Shown: one piece after another, positions 54,701-62,636 of the stretch
Layout: the number at the start of each line of letters is the position of its first letter
Position numbering within the stretch: the first letter of the stretch is position 1
Source of the DNA: an uncultured Pseudomonadota bacterium
GTDB taxonomy: Bacteria; Myxococcota_A; Bradymonadia; Bradymonadales; Bradymonadaceae
DNA length: 64,000 nucleotides
Reading direction: 5' to 3'
NCBI GenBank assembly: GCA_913057905.1
Contig: CAJXPB010000001.1
Span: forward strand, 1,488,001 to 1,552,000
Position numbers and translations under genes: made by a program
Notes under the pieces: generated by a model
What the model was told of the DNA's origin: nothing
Seen by the model: the letters and a program-made list of their open reading frames with translations, nothing else
The model's database searches: none

Positions 54701-54930
54701 ATCAGCATCCAGCCGGTCCATGCGCCGACCGAAGCCGGGACCGAAAGACCGACGACCAGAACACTGACCACGACCGCCGCGAGCCCGGCCACGAACCAGA
54801 CGACGCCCTCGATGAGAGCGCGCGTGCGCTGCGACCGCCGAGTCCGGCGCAGCATCGACTCGAGTTTGGTCACGCGACGCGCCAGACGCTGCTGCGGGTC
54901 GGACCGATTTTTCGGGGACTCGGAATCCAT
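51721..54930 (-). CDS. DUF4175-like large membrane protein with long coiled coil
   Basis: 1069 aa. Hydrophobic helices at about 42-62, 72-94 and 175-197, then beta-rich Ig-like regions (about 220-450: APGYTGRGQRTEPFSSG, VSITSHQGEVEVSPED). A very long Lys/Glu/Gln/Met-rich coiled coil fills about 560-1050. The architecture and position upstream of MoxR/DUF58/VWA genes match the DUF4175 family. A structural or scaffold role in the envelope is likely; no catalytic motif is visible. First gene of the leftward cluster that runs to about 44.9 kb. Confidence 0.85.
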   Translation of the reverse strand: MDSESPKNRSDPQQRLARRVTKLESMLRRTRRSQRTRALIEGVVWFVAGLAAVVVSVLVVGLSVPASVGAWTGWMLIVGTVGTTVVGSLLLVAFLSEGEDLPDTARDLQAADSGFRNDIVAALEFGRRLLEDPDASDRQLGFSRMMAREHVDRTVRRVEERADSGQLSHLLPTRSWGPPAMAASGGVALILAAGLLAPGSVSDIALSPLNVSETQQTEPDTIVRPILGNLRLQISAPGYTGRGQRTEPFSSGHIRAVAGAEVTLTGHPLLSNYTSLEMVISTGDGERSLPLKSRSGGGVGASMVVTQSGHYQLRASRDDGTVITDGVKRDIDVIPDEAPNVSITSHQGEVEVSPEDVLDIEYTVSDDFGIQELERVHFFAGDESSKEPRPLEPAAVQNSAPETVDGSLELDLRPLALRPKDVVIFQIQATDNNSLTGPGVGKSQRLVLRVSSPEDKHLELLRAQTDISEALLEVLADYLASPMGERQPTDEGKYRQVVDEDADPTTLAERFRTLLNVHRTEAGVLDRMAKLVKRMKEDPLSTDRDRSLFEGLHSHLSSLHSDGESLYDELTSEGRGTVTKLPAGPAQRVADHAATMEENLEKAILQLMELIASQKMDSVQATREDIDELRGRLKELLQKYKETQDPDLKEAIKREMRRLRQRMSELMSRMQMQIRELPEQHLNKDALKKAQLESDARKMTDQFKSMEEMVEKGDIDGALKALEQMGQNMEMLGKQMESQFDSAQPKSLLDLDKKMSELMDDVNDLQSMEKDLEEKTRELKQRQQKRRKEEIESMLREFTEEMQKKVAAQREDLENITEREVPSHLRSSLQEASEQLDDLKSNLEENDIEQALEAARSSRDTLETLNFNMEFAQRHARKGSERAQSLREAMPSMRRMVPRSKDIEERLKQMMERANRTLSQPDRQKLKELQQRQKRVGQRADELNKKLGEASKEFPMLKQQLQPSLEGARKQMGEAEKRLGEGKPQGALDAERSALEQLGKLKQQMRQTMRKQRQKGGQSKQRREEVKIPEQQDGPSRETLREDVMEAMKEGKIEDYEQEIERYYKSLVE

Positions 54931-55004
54931 GGATACTCGCGTTTAGGGGAAGCTGCACCACCTAGGGCGCAACGGTCTGCGTAACACGCCCAGCCCCTCG
55001 CTTT

Positions 55005-55019
55005 AATCCTTCAAGGATT
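55005..55019. promoter_or_regulatory. 15-bp palindrome AATCCTT-C-AAGGATT
   Basis: A perfect 7-bp inverted repeat around a single C lies in the 210-base region between the divergent DUF4175 and nfu genes, 121 bases before ATG55141. With a one-base loop it cannot make an efficient RNA hairpin, so a DNA operator for a dimeric regulator is the better reading. Confidence 0.35.
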
Positions 55020-55140
55020 CGACGACGCCCCGATCCCGCGGCATCTCTGTTCAATGCGAATTGACGTTTGAAATAGAGACGCTGTCGTATACGTTCTCCC
55101 AGCGCAACGGGGCAAGCTTTTCCAGCCTACCGAGATACCC

Positions 55141-55422
55141 ATGAGACGCCAGATCCAGAAAGTCATCGACGACGAAGTCAACCCCTTCGTCGCCAACCAC
55201 GGCGGACACATCGAATTGGTCGACTTCTTCGACAAGAATGTCTACGTCGAGATGAGCGGCGGCTGCCAGGGATGCGCCGCGTCGACGGCCACCCTCAAAC
55301 AGGGCATCGAACAAATCCTTCGGGAGAACTTCGGAGACGACATCGACGAAATCATCGATGTCACGGATCACTCACAGGGCGACAATCCTTACTACGAAGA
55401 GGGCGGCTCGACGGCCCTCTGA
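55141..55422 (+). CDS. NifU-like C-terminal domain protein (Fe-S cluster carrier)
   Basis: 93 aa, a stand-alone Nfu domain: VIDDEVNPFVANHGGHIELV, then the cluster-binding CxxC in GGCQGCAAS (Cys42, Cys45), and a helix with TLKQGIEQILRE. It carries and delivers 4Fe-4S clusters. Shorter than NfuA of enterobacteria, which has an extra A-type domain. Confidence 0.92.
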   Translation: MRRQIQKVIDDEVNPFVANHGGHIELVDFFDKNVYVEMSGGCQGCAASTATLKQGIEQILRENFGDDIDEIIDVTDHSQGDNPYYEEGGSTAL

Positions 55423-55490
55423 GTTCCGCGTTCCCACGTCGCCTGATTCAGACAAGCTGGTTTCCCTCCGAATAGCCCCGTCGGACCGCA

Positions 55491-56138
55491 GTGGACGATT
55501 TTCTGGCCTCCCCTGACTTCGAGTTCGGTCAGCGATCACTGTCTCGGCCCTCCGCCACGCTCGGGATTCTGGCGTCGGGTTCGGGCTCGAACTTCGAGAC
55601 GATCGTCGACGCCGCCGACGGCGGCATACTCGACGATTGCCGGATCGCCGGCCTCGTCTGCAACGAACCCGACGCCGCGTGCCTTCAGCGCGCCCGACGA
55701 CTGGACGTTCCCCACCGCGTCATCGACCATCGCGACTTTCCGGACCGAACCGACTTCGACACCGAGGTCGTCGACCAACTGACGTCCTGGTCGGTCGACT
55801 GGGTGATCATGGCCGGCTGGATGCGGATCGTCACCCCGGCCTTCATCGAGGCATTCCACCGCCGCATCCTCAATATTCACCCGAGTCTGCTGCCCTCGTT
55901 TCCCGGAGCCCACGCAGTCGCCGACGCCCTGGAGGCGGGCGTCCGGATGACCGGATGCACCGTCCACATCGTCACCGAAGACGTCGATGATGGGCCGATC
56001 GTCGCCCAGGCCGCCGTCCCCGTCCGCAGCGACGACGATGTCGATTCGCTGCAACAGCGCATCCACCGCGCGGAACACGCGATCTTCCCCCGGGCCATCG
56101 CCGCGACCATCGAAGCTGGTGGGACTCCAGTTGAATGA
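55491..56138 (+). CDS. purN: Phosphoribosylglycinamide formyltransferase
   Basis: 215 aa from GTG55491. ILASGSGSNFETIV binds the ribose phosphate. The catalytic Asn-His pair is in ILNIHPSLLPSFPGAHAV, and the Asp is in EDVDDGPIVAQAAV. It formylates GAR with 10-formyl-THF in purine synthesis. The first 20 residues are extra compared with E. coli PurN, so a later start is possible. Confidence 0.94.
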   Translation: MDDFLASPDFEFGQRSLSRPSATLGILASGSGSNFETIVDAADGGILDDCRIAGLVCNEPDAACLQRARRLDVPHRVIDHRDFPDRTDFDTEVVDQLTSWSVDWVIMAGWMRIVTPAFIEAFHRRILNIHPSLLPSFPGAHAVADALEAGVRMTGCTVHIVTEDVDDGPIVAQAAVPVRSDDDVDSLQQRIHRAEHAIFPRAIAATIEAGGTPVE

Positions 56139-56211
56139 ACGGGGGGAGGCGGATAGAAACGTAGTCCGCACTTTCCTTGACGTCTGTTCAATAACCCGGC
56201 CCGGTCCGCCT

Positions 56212-57822
56212 ATGATGTCGTTTTTTCCTCGCTTGTTTCTGGTCGCCGCGGTGAGCATCTCGTTTTTTCCCGCCTCGGCGCTCTCCCAGACCGAAGGGAC
56301 GCCCGACAGTTCCGAGACCCGAAGGGCCGACACCCCGAACGAAGATACTGCGCCCGACGACGGCACCTCCGACGGCCAGTCGCTGAGTCAGCTCAAGTCA
56401 CAGTCGGGGACGGTCTGGGACCGGGCGATCAGCTTTTTGGGTCTGGTCTTCATGCTGGCCATCGCATGGCTGATGTCGACGCGCCGGTGGGAAGTCGACT
56501 GGAAGTTGGTCGGATGGGGCGTCGGGCTGCAGATCGTGCTGGGGGTATTGATCTTCTACGCCCCGGGGATCCAGCAGGCCTTTGACGTCGCCGGCGATGC
56601 CGTCACCAAGCTGCTCCAGTTCAGCGACGCCGGCAGCGAATTCATCTTCGATTTCGGCAACCCCACCGACGGCGCCTGGGCCGAAAGCCACAAGAACTTC
56701 GCCTTTTCGGTGCTTCCGACGATTATCTTTTTCAGTGCCCTGATGACGATCCTCTACTACTCGGGGATCATGCAGACGGTCGTGCGCGCCTTTGCCGTCG
56801 GCATGCGCAAGACGATGGACATCTCCGGGGCCGAGAGCCTCTCGGCGTCGGCCAACATCTTCGTCGGCCAGACCGAAGCCCCACTCGTCGTCAAACCCTA
56901 CGTCGAAAAGATGACCCGCTCCGAGCTGGCCGTCGTCATGACCGGCGGCTTTGCCACCGTCGCAGGCGGTGTGCTTGCCATCTACGTGGGGATGCTCGAC
57001 GAGAAATTTCCAGACATTGCCAAGCACCTTCTGACTGCCAGCGTCATGAGCGCGCCAGCGGCGCTGGTGATCGCCAAGATTCTGTACCCGGAGACCGAGG
57101 AGCCGGTGACCAAGGGGGAGGTCTCCGTCGAATACGAGGCCGACGACGCCAACATCATCGACGCCGCCTCCCGTGGCGCCTCCGAGGGGCTGACCCTTGC
57201 GCTGAACGTAGGCGCGATGCTGTTGGCCTTCCTCGCCCTGATCGCGATGATCAACTACGTGCTCAGCCTCCCCAGCCTCTGGTGGAACCAGGGCGTCTAC
57301 ACGACGCTGTCGGACTGGTACGCCGCTCAGAATCTTGCGCTCCCGGACGGCTGCACCGCCGAGGCGATCGCGGGCAACGTTGCCCCGCTGACCGCCTGCG
57401 CCACGGAGATGGCCCAGGCCGCCGGCAGTCCCGACGTCTGGGTGATGCCGGCCATCACACTGCAGTGGATCTTCGGCTACCTCTTTTGGCCCTTCGCCTG
57501 GGCGATGGGGGTCCCCATCGACGACTGCTTTGCCGTCGCTCAGTTGCTCGGCGAGAAGATGGTCATCAACGAATTCGTCGCCTACGCGTCGCTGTCTGAG
57601 ATGCTCAATGCCGGCGCCGACCTGTCGCGGCGCTCGGTCATCATCGCCACCTACGCGCTGTGTGGATTCGCCAACTTTGGCTCGATCGGCATCCAACTGG
57701 GCGGCATCGGCGGCATCGCGCCCAGCCGCAAGAGCGACCTGGCTCAGATCGCCCTGCGCGCCATGATCGGCGGCACGCTCGCCGCCATGATGACCGCAAC
57801 CATCGCCGGCATCCTGGTCTGA
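56212..57822 (+). CDS. Concentrative nucleoside transporter (CNT/NupC family)
   Basis: 536 aa from ATG56212, about 100 longer than E. coli NupC. The extra N-terminus is a signal-like segment (FLVAAVSISFFPASALS) and an acidic Ser/Asp linker. The CNT core follows: FVGQTEAPLVVKPYV, MTGGFATVAGGVLAIYVGM, VINEFVAYASLSEM and CGFANFGSIGIQLGGIG, the conserved nucleoside- and cation-binding segments. It imports nucleosides with H+ or Na+. Nucleoside phosphorylase and cytidine deaminase genes 3.5 kb away use its products. Confidence 0.93.
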   Translation: MMSFFPRLFLVAAVSISFFPASALSQTEGTPDSSETRRADTPNEDTAPDDGTSDGQSLSQLKSQSGTVWDRAISFLGLVFMLAIAWLMSTRRWEVDWKLVGWGVGLQIVLGVLIFYAPGIQQAFDVAGDAVTKLLQFSDAGSEFIFDFGNPTDGAWAESHKNFAFSVLPTIIFFSALMTILYYSGIMQTVVRAFAVGMRKTMDISGAESLSASANIFVGQTEAPLVVKPYVEKMTRSELAVVMTGGFATVAGGVLAIYVGMLDEKFPDIAKHLLTASVMSAPAALVIAKILYPETEEPVTKGEVSVEYEADDANIIDAASRGASEGLTLALNVGAMLLAFLALIAMINYVLSLPSLWWNQGVYTTLSDWYAAQNLALPDGCTAEAIAGNVAPLTACATEMAQAAGSPDVWVMPAITLQWIFGYLFWPFAWAMGVPIDDCFAVAQLLGEKMVINEFVAYASLSEMLNAGADLSRRSVIIATYALCGFANFGSIGIQLGGIGGIAPSRKSDLAQIALRAMIGGTLAAMMTATIAGILV

Positions 57823-57835
57823 GTCGCGCCGCCGT

Positions 57836-58507
57836 TTAGAGAAACAGAACCAACAGCATGACCATGACACCGAAACCGGCTCCGGCACCCGCCCCCAGCC
57901 ACACCCCGCCAATGTATCCGAGGCGTTGGAGTCGGGCCAGCCGAGAGCTCCCGCGGCGTTCCAGCCGTTCCAATCGTTCCAGGGAATCGACGTGGGATTC
58001 GATTCGACGAAGCTGATCCTCGACCCCCGAGAGATGGTGGTCGATGGCTCGCCGTAGATAGTGATACCCATCGGCGAGGGGCGTTCGACGCGCCAGAACC
58101 GTCAATCCATCGTCGCCGGTCCCCGACTCCAGGAGTCCGTAGGGCTGGGGCGCCGGCATCACGAACATCCGCCCGTCGTGGGCCTGAGCGACCAACTCCC
58201 AGAGGGTCTCGCGGCGCGCAACCCTCGGCGCCATGACCCTCAACTCGATCCCGTCGTCGTCGACGAAGTGCGCCACGTACATCGTCAACCCGGAGTAGTC
58301 CCTCCGTTTGGACCAACCGATCAAGTCGAACCCCAGGTCGCGCACCTGGTCGATGACCTCGCGGTCCATCCGATCGAGTTCCCCGTCGACATCTGAGACC
58401 GGTGTACGCTCCAGGATCAGACGTTCCGGGGTATCGAGCCACGTCGATGGTGGATCCTCCAAAAGTGCGTCTTCATCGAACGGTTGCATCGCGTCATCTT
58501 GGCTCAC
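57836..58507 (-). CDS. C-terminally anchored protein of unknown function
   Basis: 223 aa. A soluble N-terminal domain (about 35-135: DQVRDLGFDLIGWSKRRDY, MYVAHFVDDDGIELRVM), a short charged coiled coil (VEDQLRRIESHVDSLERLERL) and a single C-terminal hydrophobic helix rich in Gly and Leu. No family recognised. It is convergent with the nucleoside transporter and divergent from the kinase-like pair. Confidence 0.7.
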   Translation of the reverse strand: MSQDDAMQPFDEDALLEDPPSTWLDTPERLILERTPVSDVDGELDRMDREVIDQVRDLGFDLIGWSKRRDYSGLTMYVAHFVDDDGIELRVMAPRVARRETLWELVAQAHDGRMFVMPAPQPYGLLESGTGDDGLTVLARRTPLADGYHYLRRAIDHHLSGVEDQLRRIESHVDSLERLERLERRGSSRLARLQRLGYIGGVWLGAGAGAGFGVMVMLLVLFL

Positions 58508-58555
58508 ATCGACCTCCGAAGTCCCACATTTGCGTTGACGACGGGAACAGCGCTT

Positions 58556-58584
58556 TTACCATCCTGCGTCCCACTTTGGATAAT
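58556..58584 (+). promoter_or_regulatory. Candidate promoter of the pseudokinase/kinase pair
   Basis: TTACCA (58556-58561) and a good -10 GATAAT (58579-58584) are 17 bases apart, about 60 bases before ATG58645. The overlapping alternative TTGACG (58535) with TACCAT (58557), 16 bases apart, is also possible. Confidence 0.45.
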
Positions 58585-58644
58585 GACTCCTACCTCGGGG
58601 GCAAAGTGCCCGCGACACCATCTCAAACATCAGCTCCCCACCCA

Positions 58645-60009
58645 ATGCTCGACGAAGGGGAACGGTACCTAAAAACGCTGGGCAGTTCCGGCGTCACCGA
58701 CTCCTACTGCATTGAAGCGGCCGACGGCCGCCGGCTCGTCCTCAAAGTACTGCGGCTGGCGAATGTCGACCGCTGGAAGGCCGTGGAGTTGTTCGAACGC
58801 GAGGCAGAGGTCCTCCAGAACCTCGATCATCCCGGAATCCCTGCATACGTGGATTTCCGGACTGACATTGAGGATCTCGCCGAGTCGGATGAGACGGGCG
58901 CCGTGACCTTGACTGTTCGCCGGGAGTGGGTTCCCGGAGAGTCCATGCAATCCCGCCTCGATGCCTCGACCCCTCGCCCCGTGCTCGACGCCGCGGAACT
59001 CGGCGATTTCCTCGGTGAGGGCCTGAATATTCTGGCGTACCTGCACAGCCAGAACCCACCGGTGGTCCATCGGGACGTGACACCGGAACACTGGATCGCG
59101 GCGCCGGAGGGCGGGCTCAAACTGGTCGGGTTCGGCAGCCTTCAGTCGATGCTGCCCCAGACCCGAGGGGGGTCCACCTTTGTGGGCACTCGGGGCTACA
59201 TCCCGGTCGAACAGATGATGGGACGAGCCGTGCCCGCCAGCGACCTCTACGGACTGGCGGCGACGGCCGTCCACATGGTCACCGGGCAACATCCCGGAGA
59301 CCTGGTCTCATCGGATGAGACCGGGACACTTCGGACCCATCTCGAAGAAGCGGAGGTCAACTCGGGACACATCTCTCTACTCGAGTCGATGCTTGAGCCG
59401 CAACCGGGGGAGCGTCCACCGGACGCCAAGGCGGCCAAGCGTCGACTCGACGAGTCGGCGGCCCTCGCCGAGGCGTCGAACTACGACATCGCCCTCATCG
59501 ATACGCCGCCCCCCGAGAAAGTCGATGCACGGGTCGACGCCTCTTCGGAATCCGACGAGATTCGCCTGACACTGCCCCGGGAAGGCTACTCGACCAAGCA
59601 ATGGATCTTTTCGGCCGCTGGGATGCTCGTCGGCATCGGGTTTACAGCCAGTTACACCCTTGCAGGCTCATGGGTCATCGCAGCCTCGATGGGCGCGGTG
59701 TTCCTCTGGGGCTTCCTCAAGACCATGCGCGCTGTCGTCGGGACGAACCGGCTGGCCTTCGACGGAAGCACTCTCGAGTCAAAAGGCCGGATCCTTGGCC
59801 ATTCCGGCCAGTGGAGCATGGAGGATGTCGACGCCATCGATTGGGGGCGCGACGAAGACGACCGCTCCTTCTATTGCGTCGACCTCGAGGTAGACGGGTC
59901 GACCCACACGATCGCCTCACGCCTGTCACGCCCGCGAGCCGTCTGGCTCGCCGATTTCCTTCAACGCCTCCGCACCCGACGGCTGCCCGATGATACCCGC
60001 ACCCTTTGA
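58645..60009 (+). CDS. Membrane Ser/Thr pseudokinase
   Basis: 454 aa from ATG58645 (GTG58606 is an alternative). A protein-kinase fold with Lys34 in LVLKVLR and HRD at 142-144. The metal-binding Asn of the HRDxxxxN loop is His149 and the DFG motif is GFG at 162-164, losing the Mg2+-binding Asp. No Gly-rich loop is evident. It is thus predicted catalytically dead or strongly impaired. The C-lobe is otherwise normal (GTRGYIPVEQ, SDLYGLAATAVHMVTG). A C-terminal pair of membrane helices (about 325-370) precedes a small beta domain (VVGTNRLAFDGSTLESKGR). Its last 20 bases overlap the active kinase gene. Confidence 0.85.
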   Translation: MLDEGERYLKTLGSSGVTDSYCIEAADGRRLVLKVLRLANVDRWKAVELFEREAEVLQNLDHPGIPAYVDFRTDIEDLAESDETGAVTLTVRREWVPGESMQSRLDASTPRPVLDAAELGDFLGEGLNILAYLHSQNPPVVHRDVTPEHWIAAPEGGLKLVGFGSLQSMLPQTRGGSTFVGTRGYIPVEQMMGRAVPASDLYGLAATAVHMVTGQHPGDLVSSDETGTLRTHLEEAEVNSGHISLLESMLEPQPGERPPDAKAAKRRLDESAALAEASNYDIALIDTPPPEKVDARVDASSESDEIRLTLPREGYSTKQWIFSAAGMLVGIGFTASYTLAGSWVIAASMGAVFLWGFLKTMRAVVGTNRLAFDGSTLESKGRILGHSGQWSMEDVDAIDWGRDEDDRSFYCVDLEVDGSTHTIASRLSRPRAVWLADFLQRLRTRRLPDDTRTL

Positions 60010-61279
60010 CACCTGGAATCCGCTCGAAGGCTGGACCTTCGATGCCCTGCTTGGGACGGGCGGCCAGGGGATGACGCTCCGGGCTACATCCGAATCCGGG
60101 CACGCCGCCATCAAATGCCTGCGTCTGAGTGGTGATCTCGCCGATGGGCGCGTGCGCCGCGAGGCTGAAGTTCTGGAATCCCTCGATCATCCGAATGTAC
60201 CGGCCTGTCTAGGCTACATGGAGGCCACGGCTCCAGACGGGCAACCCTGGTTCTTCTTGATTCAGGAATACGTGGCCGGCGACTCCCTGCAGGACCGTAT
60301 CGACCACGGCGTGACGATGTCCGACGCCGAAGCGCGCTCGTTTCTGCGAGAGATGCTCCAAACCCTGGAGTATCTCCACGACCAGCAGCCTCCTGTCATC
60401 CACAGAGACATCAAGCCGGCCAACATCATTCTGCGCGACGATGCCCACCCGGTCTTGGTCGACTACGGCGCGGCCGGCCGCCTGAGCGATCTGGAGACCG
60501 GTGACGCCATCATCGGGACCACTGGGTATCTTCCACCTGAGCAGTATCTCGGACGCCCCGTCCCGGCGAGCGATATCTATGGTCTGGCCGCGACGGTGCT
60601 GCATGCCCTCAGCCACCGCCATCCAAGCGAATTCCCGGCCGATGGGCTGACGATTCGCTTCGATCGACGCACGTCACTTCCCCAAGACCTTCACCGGTTT
60701 CTGGAGACGGCGCTGCGTCCCGATCCCGAGGACCGTTTTTCAGACGCCGCCGAGGCCCTCGACTCGCTGGACCGCCGCGCAGGGAGCCTTACCCGGACCG
60801 AACAGATGCACCACGCGACGTTAGAGGAGACCCCCGAGGGCCTCCAGATTACAGCGCGAAGCCGCCCAACTATGACCAGTGCGCGGCGCGGGTTTCTGAT
60901 CTGCGCCGCGCTAGTGATCACTACATCCATTGCGGGGGGCGGCGGACTCGTGCGTGTGTTGTCCTCGGCATTGGTTCTCAGCTTCGTGGCGGCGGTATTT
61001 TCACTGTTCGCCCCCGGCGGATTGGGGCTCGGAGAGATCTTTACTACGGAAATGACGGTCAAAGATGACTCTCTGTACCTCAAACGAGATGGACCGCTGG
61101 GCCTGTGGACCGAACACTTGGAGGTCGACGACCTCGCCGGGTTGACCCTGGTCGAAACTCGGCACGCATCGAGACTCTCCCACTACGGCGGCGACCTGGG
61201 ACCGCTGGCCCACAATCTGCTACCCTCGGAGAACGAGACGATACGAAGGCGCCTCGAGGACTGGTCCGAACGGGACTAG
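59990..61279 (+). CDS. Membrane Ser/Thr protein kinase (active form)
   Basis: 429 aa. The kinase domain has every catalytic landmark: Gly-rich loop GTGGQG (22-27), Lys42, HRDIKPAN (His138-Asn145), DYG (158-160) in place of DFG, and GTTGYLPPEQ. Two hydrophobic helices at about 300-345 and a C-terminal beta domain (DDSLYLKRDGPLGLWTEHL) match the preceding pseudokinase in layout. The two genes overlap by 20 bases, so the proteins are made together and probably form a complex. Confidence 0.92.
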   Translation: MIPAPFDTWNPLEGWTFDALLGTGGQGMTLRATSESGHAAIKCLRLSGDLADGRVRREAEVLESLDHPNVPACLGYMEATAPDGQPWFFLIQEYVAGDSLQDRIDHGVTMSDAEARSFLREMLQTLEYLHDQQPPVIHRDIKPANIILRDDAHPVLVDYGAAGRLSDLETGDAIIGTTGYLPPEQYLGRPVPASDIYGLAATVLHALSHRHPSEFPADGLTIRFDRRTSLPQDLHRFLETALRPDPEDRFSDAAEALDSLDRRAGSLTRTEQMHHATLEETPEGLQITARSRPTMTSARRGFLICAALVITTSIAGGGGLVRVLSSALVLSFVAAVFSLFAPGGLGLGEIFTTEMTVKDDSLYLKRDGPLGLWTEHLEVDDLAGLTLVETRHASRLSHYGGDLGPLAHNLLPSENETIRRRLEDWSERD

Positions 61280-61332
61280 GACACTATAACGGGCGTCGAC
61301 ACTGGCTCTCCCCTCTGCCCCCGGCACCGACC

Positions 61333-62160
61333 ATGCCCGAGACCGACGAATTCGAACGCGTCCAACAGACCGTCCAGTGGCTCGACGATCGCATCGACGA
61401 GTCCCCCGAGATCGCCATGGTGCTGGGCAGCGGCCTGGGTGCTCTGGCCGATGAGCTGGCCGACGCCACGGCGTTTTCGTACGGCGACATTCCGAACTAC
61501 CCGGTCTCGGCCGTCGAAGGCCACGCCGGCGAGCTCGTCTTCGGCCGGCTCGAAGGGCGGCCAGTCGTCGTCATGAGCGGACGGGTCCACTACTACGAGG
61601 GATGGAGTGCCAAAGAGGTCACCCTGCCCATGCGCACCTTCGGGCAATTGGGCATCGAACGGACGCTGATCACCAACTCTGCAGGGGGCGTCAATCCCGA
61701 CTTCTCGCCCGGGGACCTGATGGTGATCTCGGACCACCTCAATCTGACCGGCACGAATCCACTGCGCGGCCTCAACGACGAGCGCTTCGGGCCTCGGTTC
61801 CCGGATATGTCCGACGCCTACACCGAGGACTTGCGCAGCATCGTGCATGCGGCCGCCGCCCGCCTGGACATCGACCTTCAGCAGGGTGTCTACGCCGGGA
61901 TGGCGGGTCCGTCGTATGAGACCCCGGCCGAGATCCGGATGCTTCAGACGCTGGGCGCCGATGCCGTCGGCATGTCGACCGTTCCCGAGGCGATCGTGGC
62001 CAATCACATGGGAATGGAAGTCGTCGGCATCAGTTGCATCACCAACTTCGCCGCGGGACTCGGCAACGAGAAGCTCGACCACGAGGACGTAAAGCGCGTG
62101 GCCGCCGAGATCCGAGATACCTTCGCAACGCTTGTGAAGGCCATCACGACTGACATCTGA
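61333..62160 (+). CDS. Purine nucleoside phosphorylase (inosine/guanosine type)
   Basis: 275 aa trimeric-type PNP: MVLGSGLGALADEL, phosphate-binding region with GRVHYYEGW, ITNSAGGVNPDFSPGDLM, AGMAGPSYETPAEI and VGMSTVPEAIVANHMGM. It splits purine nucleosides with phosphate to the base and ribose-1-phosphate. A poor ribosome site precedes ATG61333. It is followed one base later by cytidine deaminase, so the two are co-translated. Confidence 0.94.
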   Translation: MPETDEFERVQQTVQWLDDRIDESPEIAMVLGSGLGALADELADATAFSYGDIPNYPVSAVEGHAGELVFGRLEGRPVVVMSGRVHYYEGWSAKEVTLPMRTFGQLGIERTLITNSAGGVNPDFSPGDLMVISDHLNLTGTNPLRGLNDERFGPRFPDMSDAYTEDLRSIVHAAAARLDIDLQQGVYAGMAGPSYETPAEIRMLQTLGADAVGMSTVPEAIVANHMGMEVVGISCITNFAAGLGNEKLDHEDVKRVAAEIRDTFATLVKAITTDI

Positions 62161-62161
62161 T

Positions 62162-62620
62162 ATGACTACATCGACCCGAGAATCGATCGACAAGGCCACC
62201 TGGGACCGACTCGCCGACGCCGCCCTGGAGGTTCGCGAAAACGCCTACGCGCCCTATTCGGATTTTCCGGTCGGCGCCGCGATCCTCTGTGACGACGGCA
62301 CGGTCGTCCGGGGCTGCAATATGGAGAATGCGGCCATCGGCGACACCATCTGTGCCGAACGAACGGCCATCGGACAGGCGGTCTCTCGGGGTCAGCGGTC
62401 GTTTCGGGCCCTCGCCGTCGCCACCGATCTGGCGCCGCCGGGCGCCCCCTGCGGTTCGTGCCGGCAGGTGCTGTCGGAGTTTTGCGACGCACTTCCGATT
62501 CTGCTGGTGAATCCCGACGGCGGCCGCGAGTTCGTCGAGTTGACCGACCTGCTGCCCCGCTCTTTTAACCGAGCCGCTGCCGGAGACCGTCTGGGCGCCT
62601 CACCGAATCAGTCGGACTGA
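62162..62620 (+). CDS. cdd: Cytidine deaminase
   Basis: 152 aa, homotetrameric type. Zinc site: Cys in CNMENAAIGDTICAERTA (general-acid Glu in AERT) and the PCGSCRQ pair; VGAAILCDDGTVVRGCN precedes it. It deaminates cytidine and deoxycytidine to uridine. With the nucleoside transporter and phosphorylase it makes a nucleoside-salvage set. Confidence 0.95.
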   Translation: MTTSTRESIDKATWDRLADAALEVRENAYAPYSDFPVGAAILCDDGTVVRGCNMENAAIGDTICAERTAIGQAVSRGQRSFRALAVATDLAPPGAPCGSCRQVLSEFCDALPILLVNPDGGREFVELTDLLPRSFNRAAAGDRLGASPNQSD

Positions 62621-62636
62621 ACCTCCCGGAGACACC

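Noticed and set aside
55048-55053. Single TGTTCA hexamer upstream of nfu
   Set aside because: No partner at 11-bp pitch; a lone hexamer is expected by chance.
56185-56190. TGTTCA downstream of TTGACG before the nucleoside transporter
   Set aside because: No second repeat at 11 bases and no convincing -10, so not called as a CarH-type operator.
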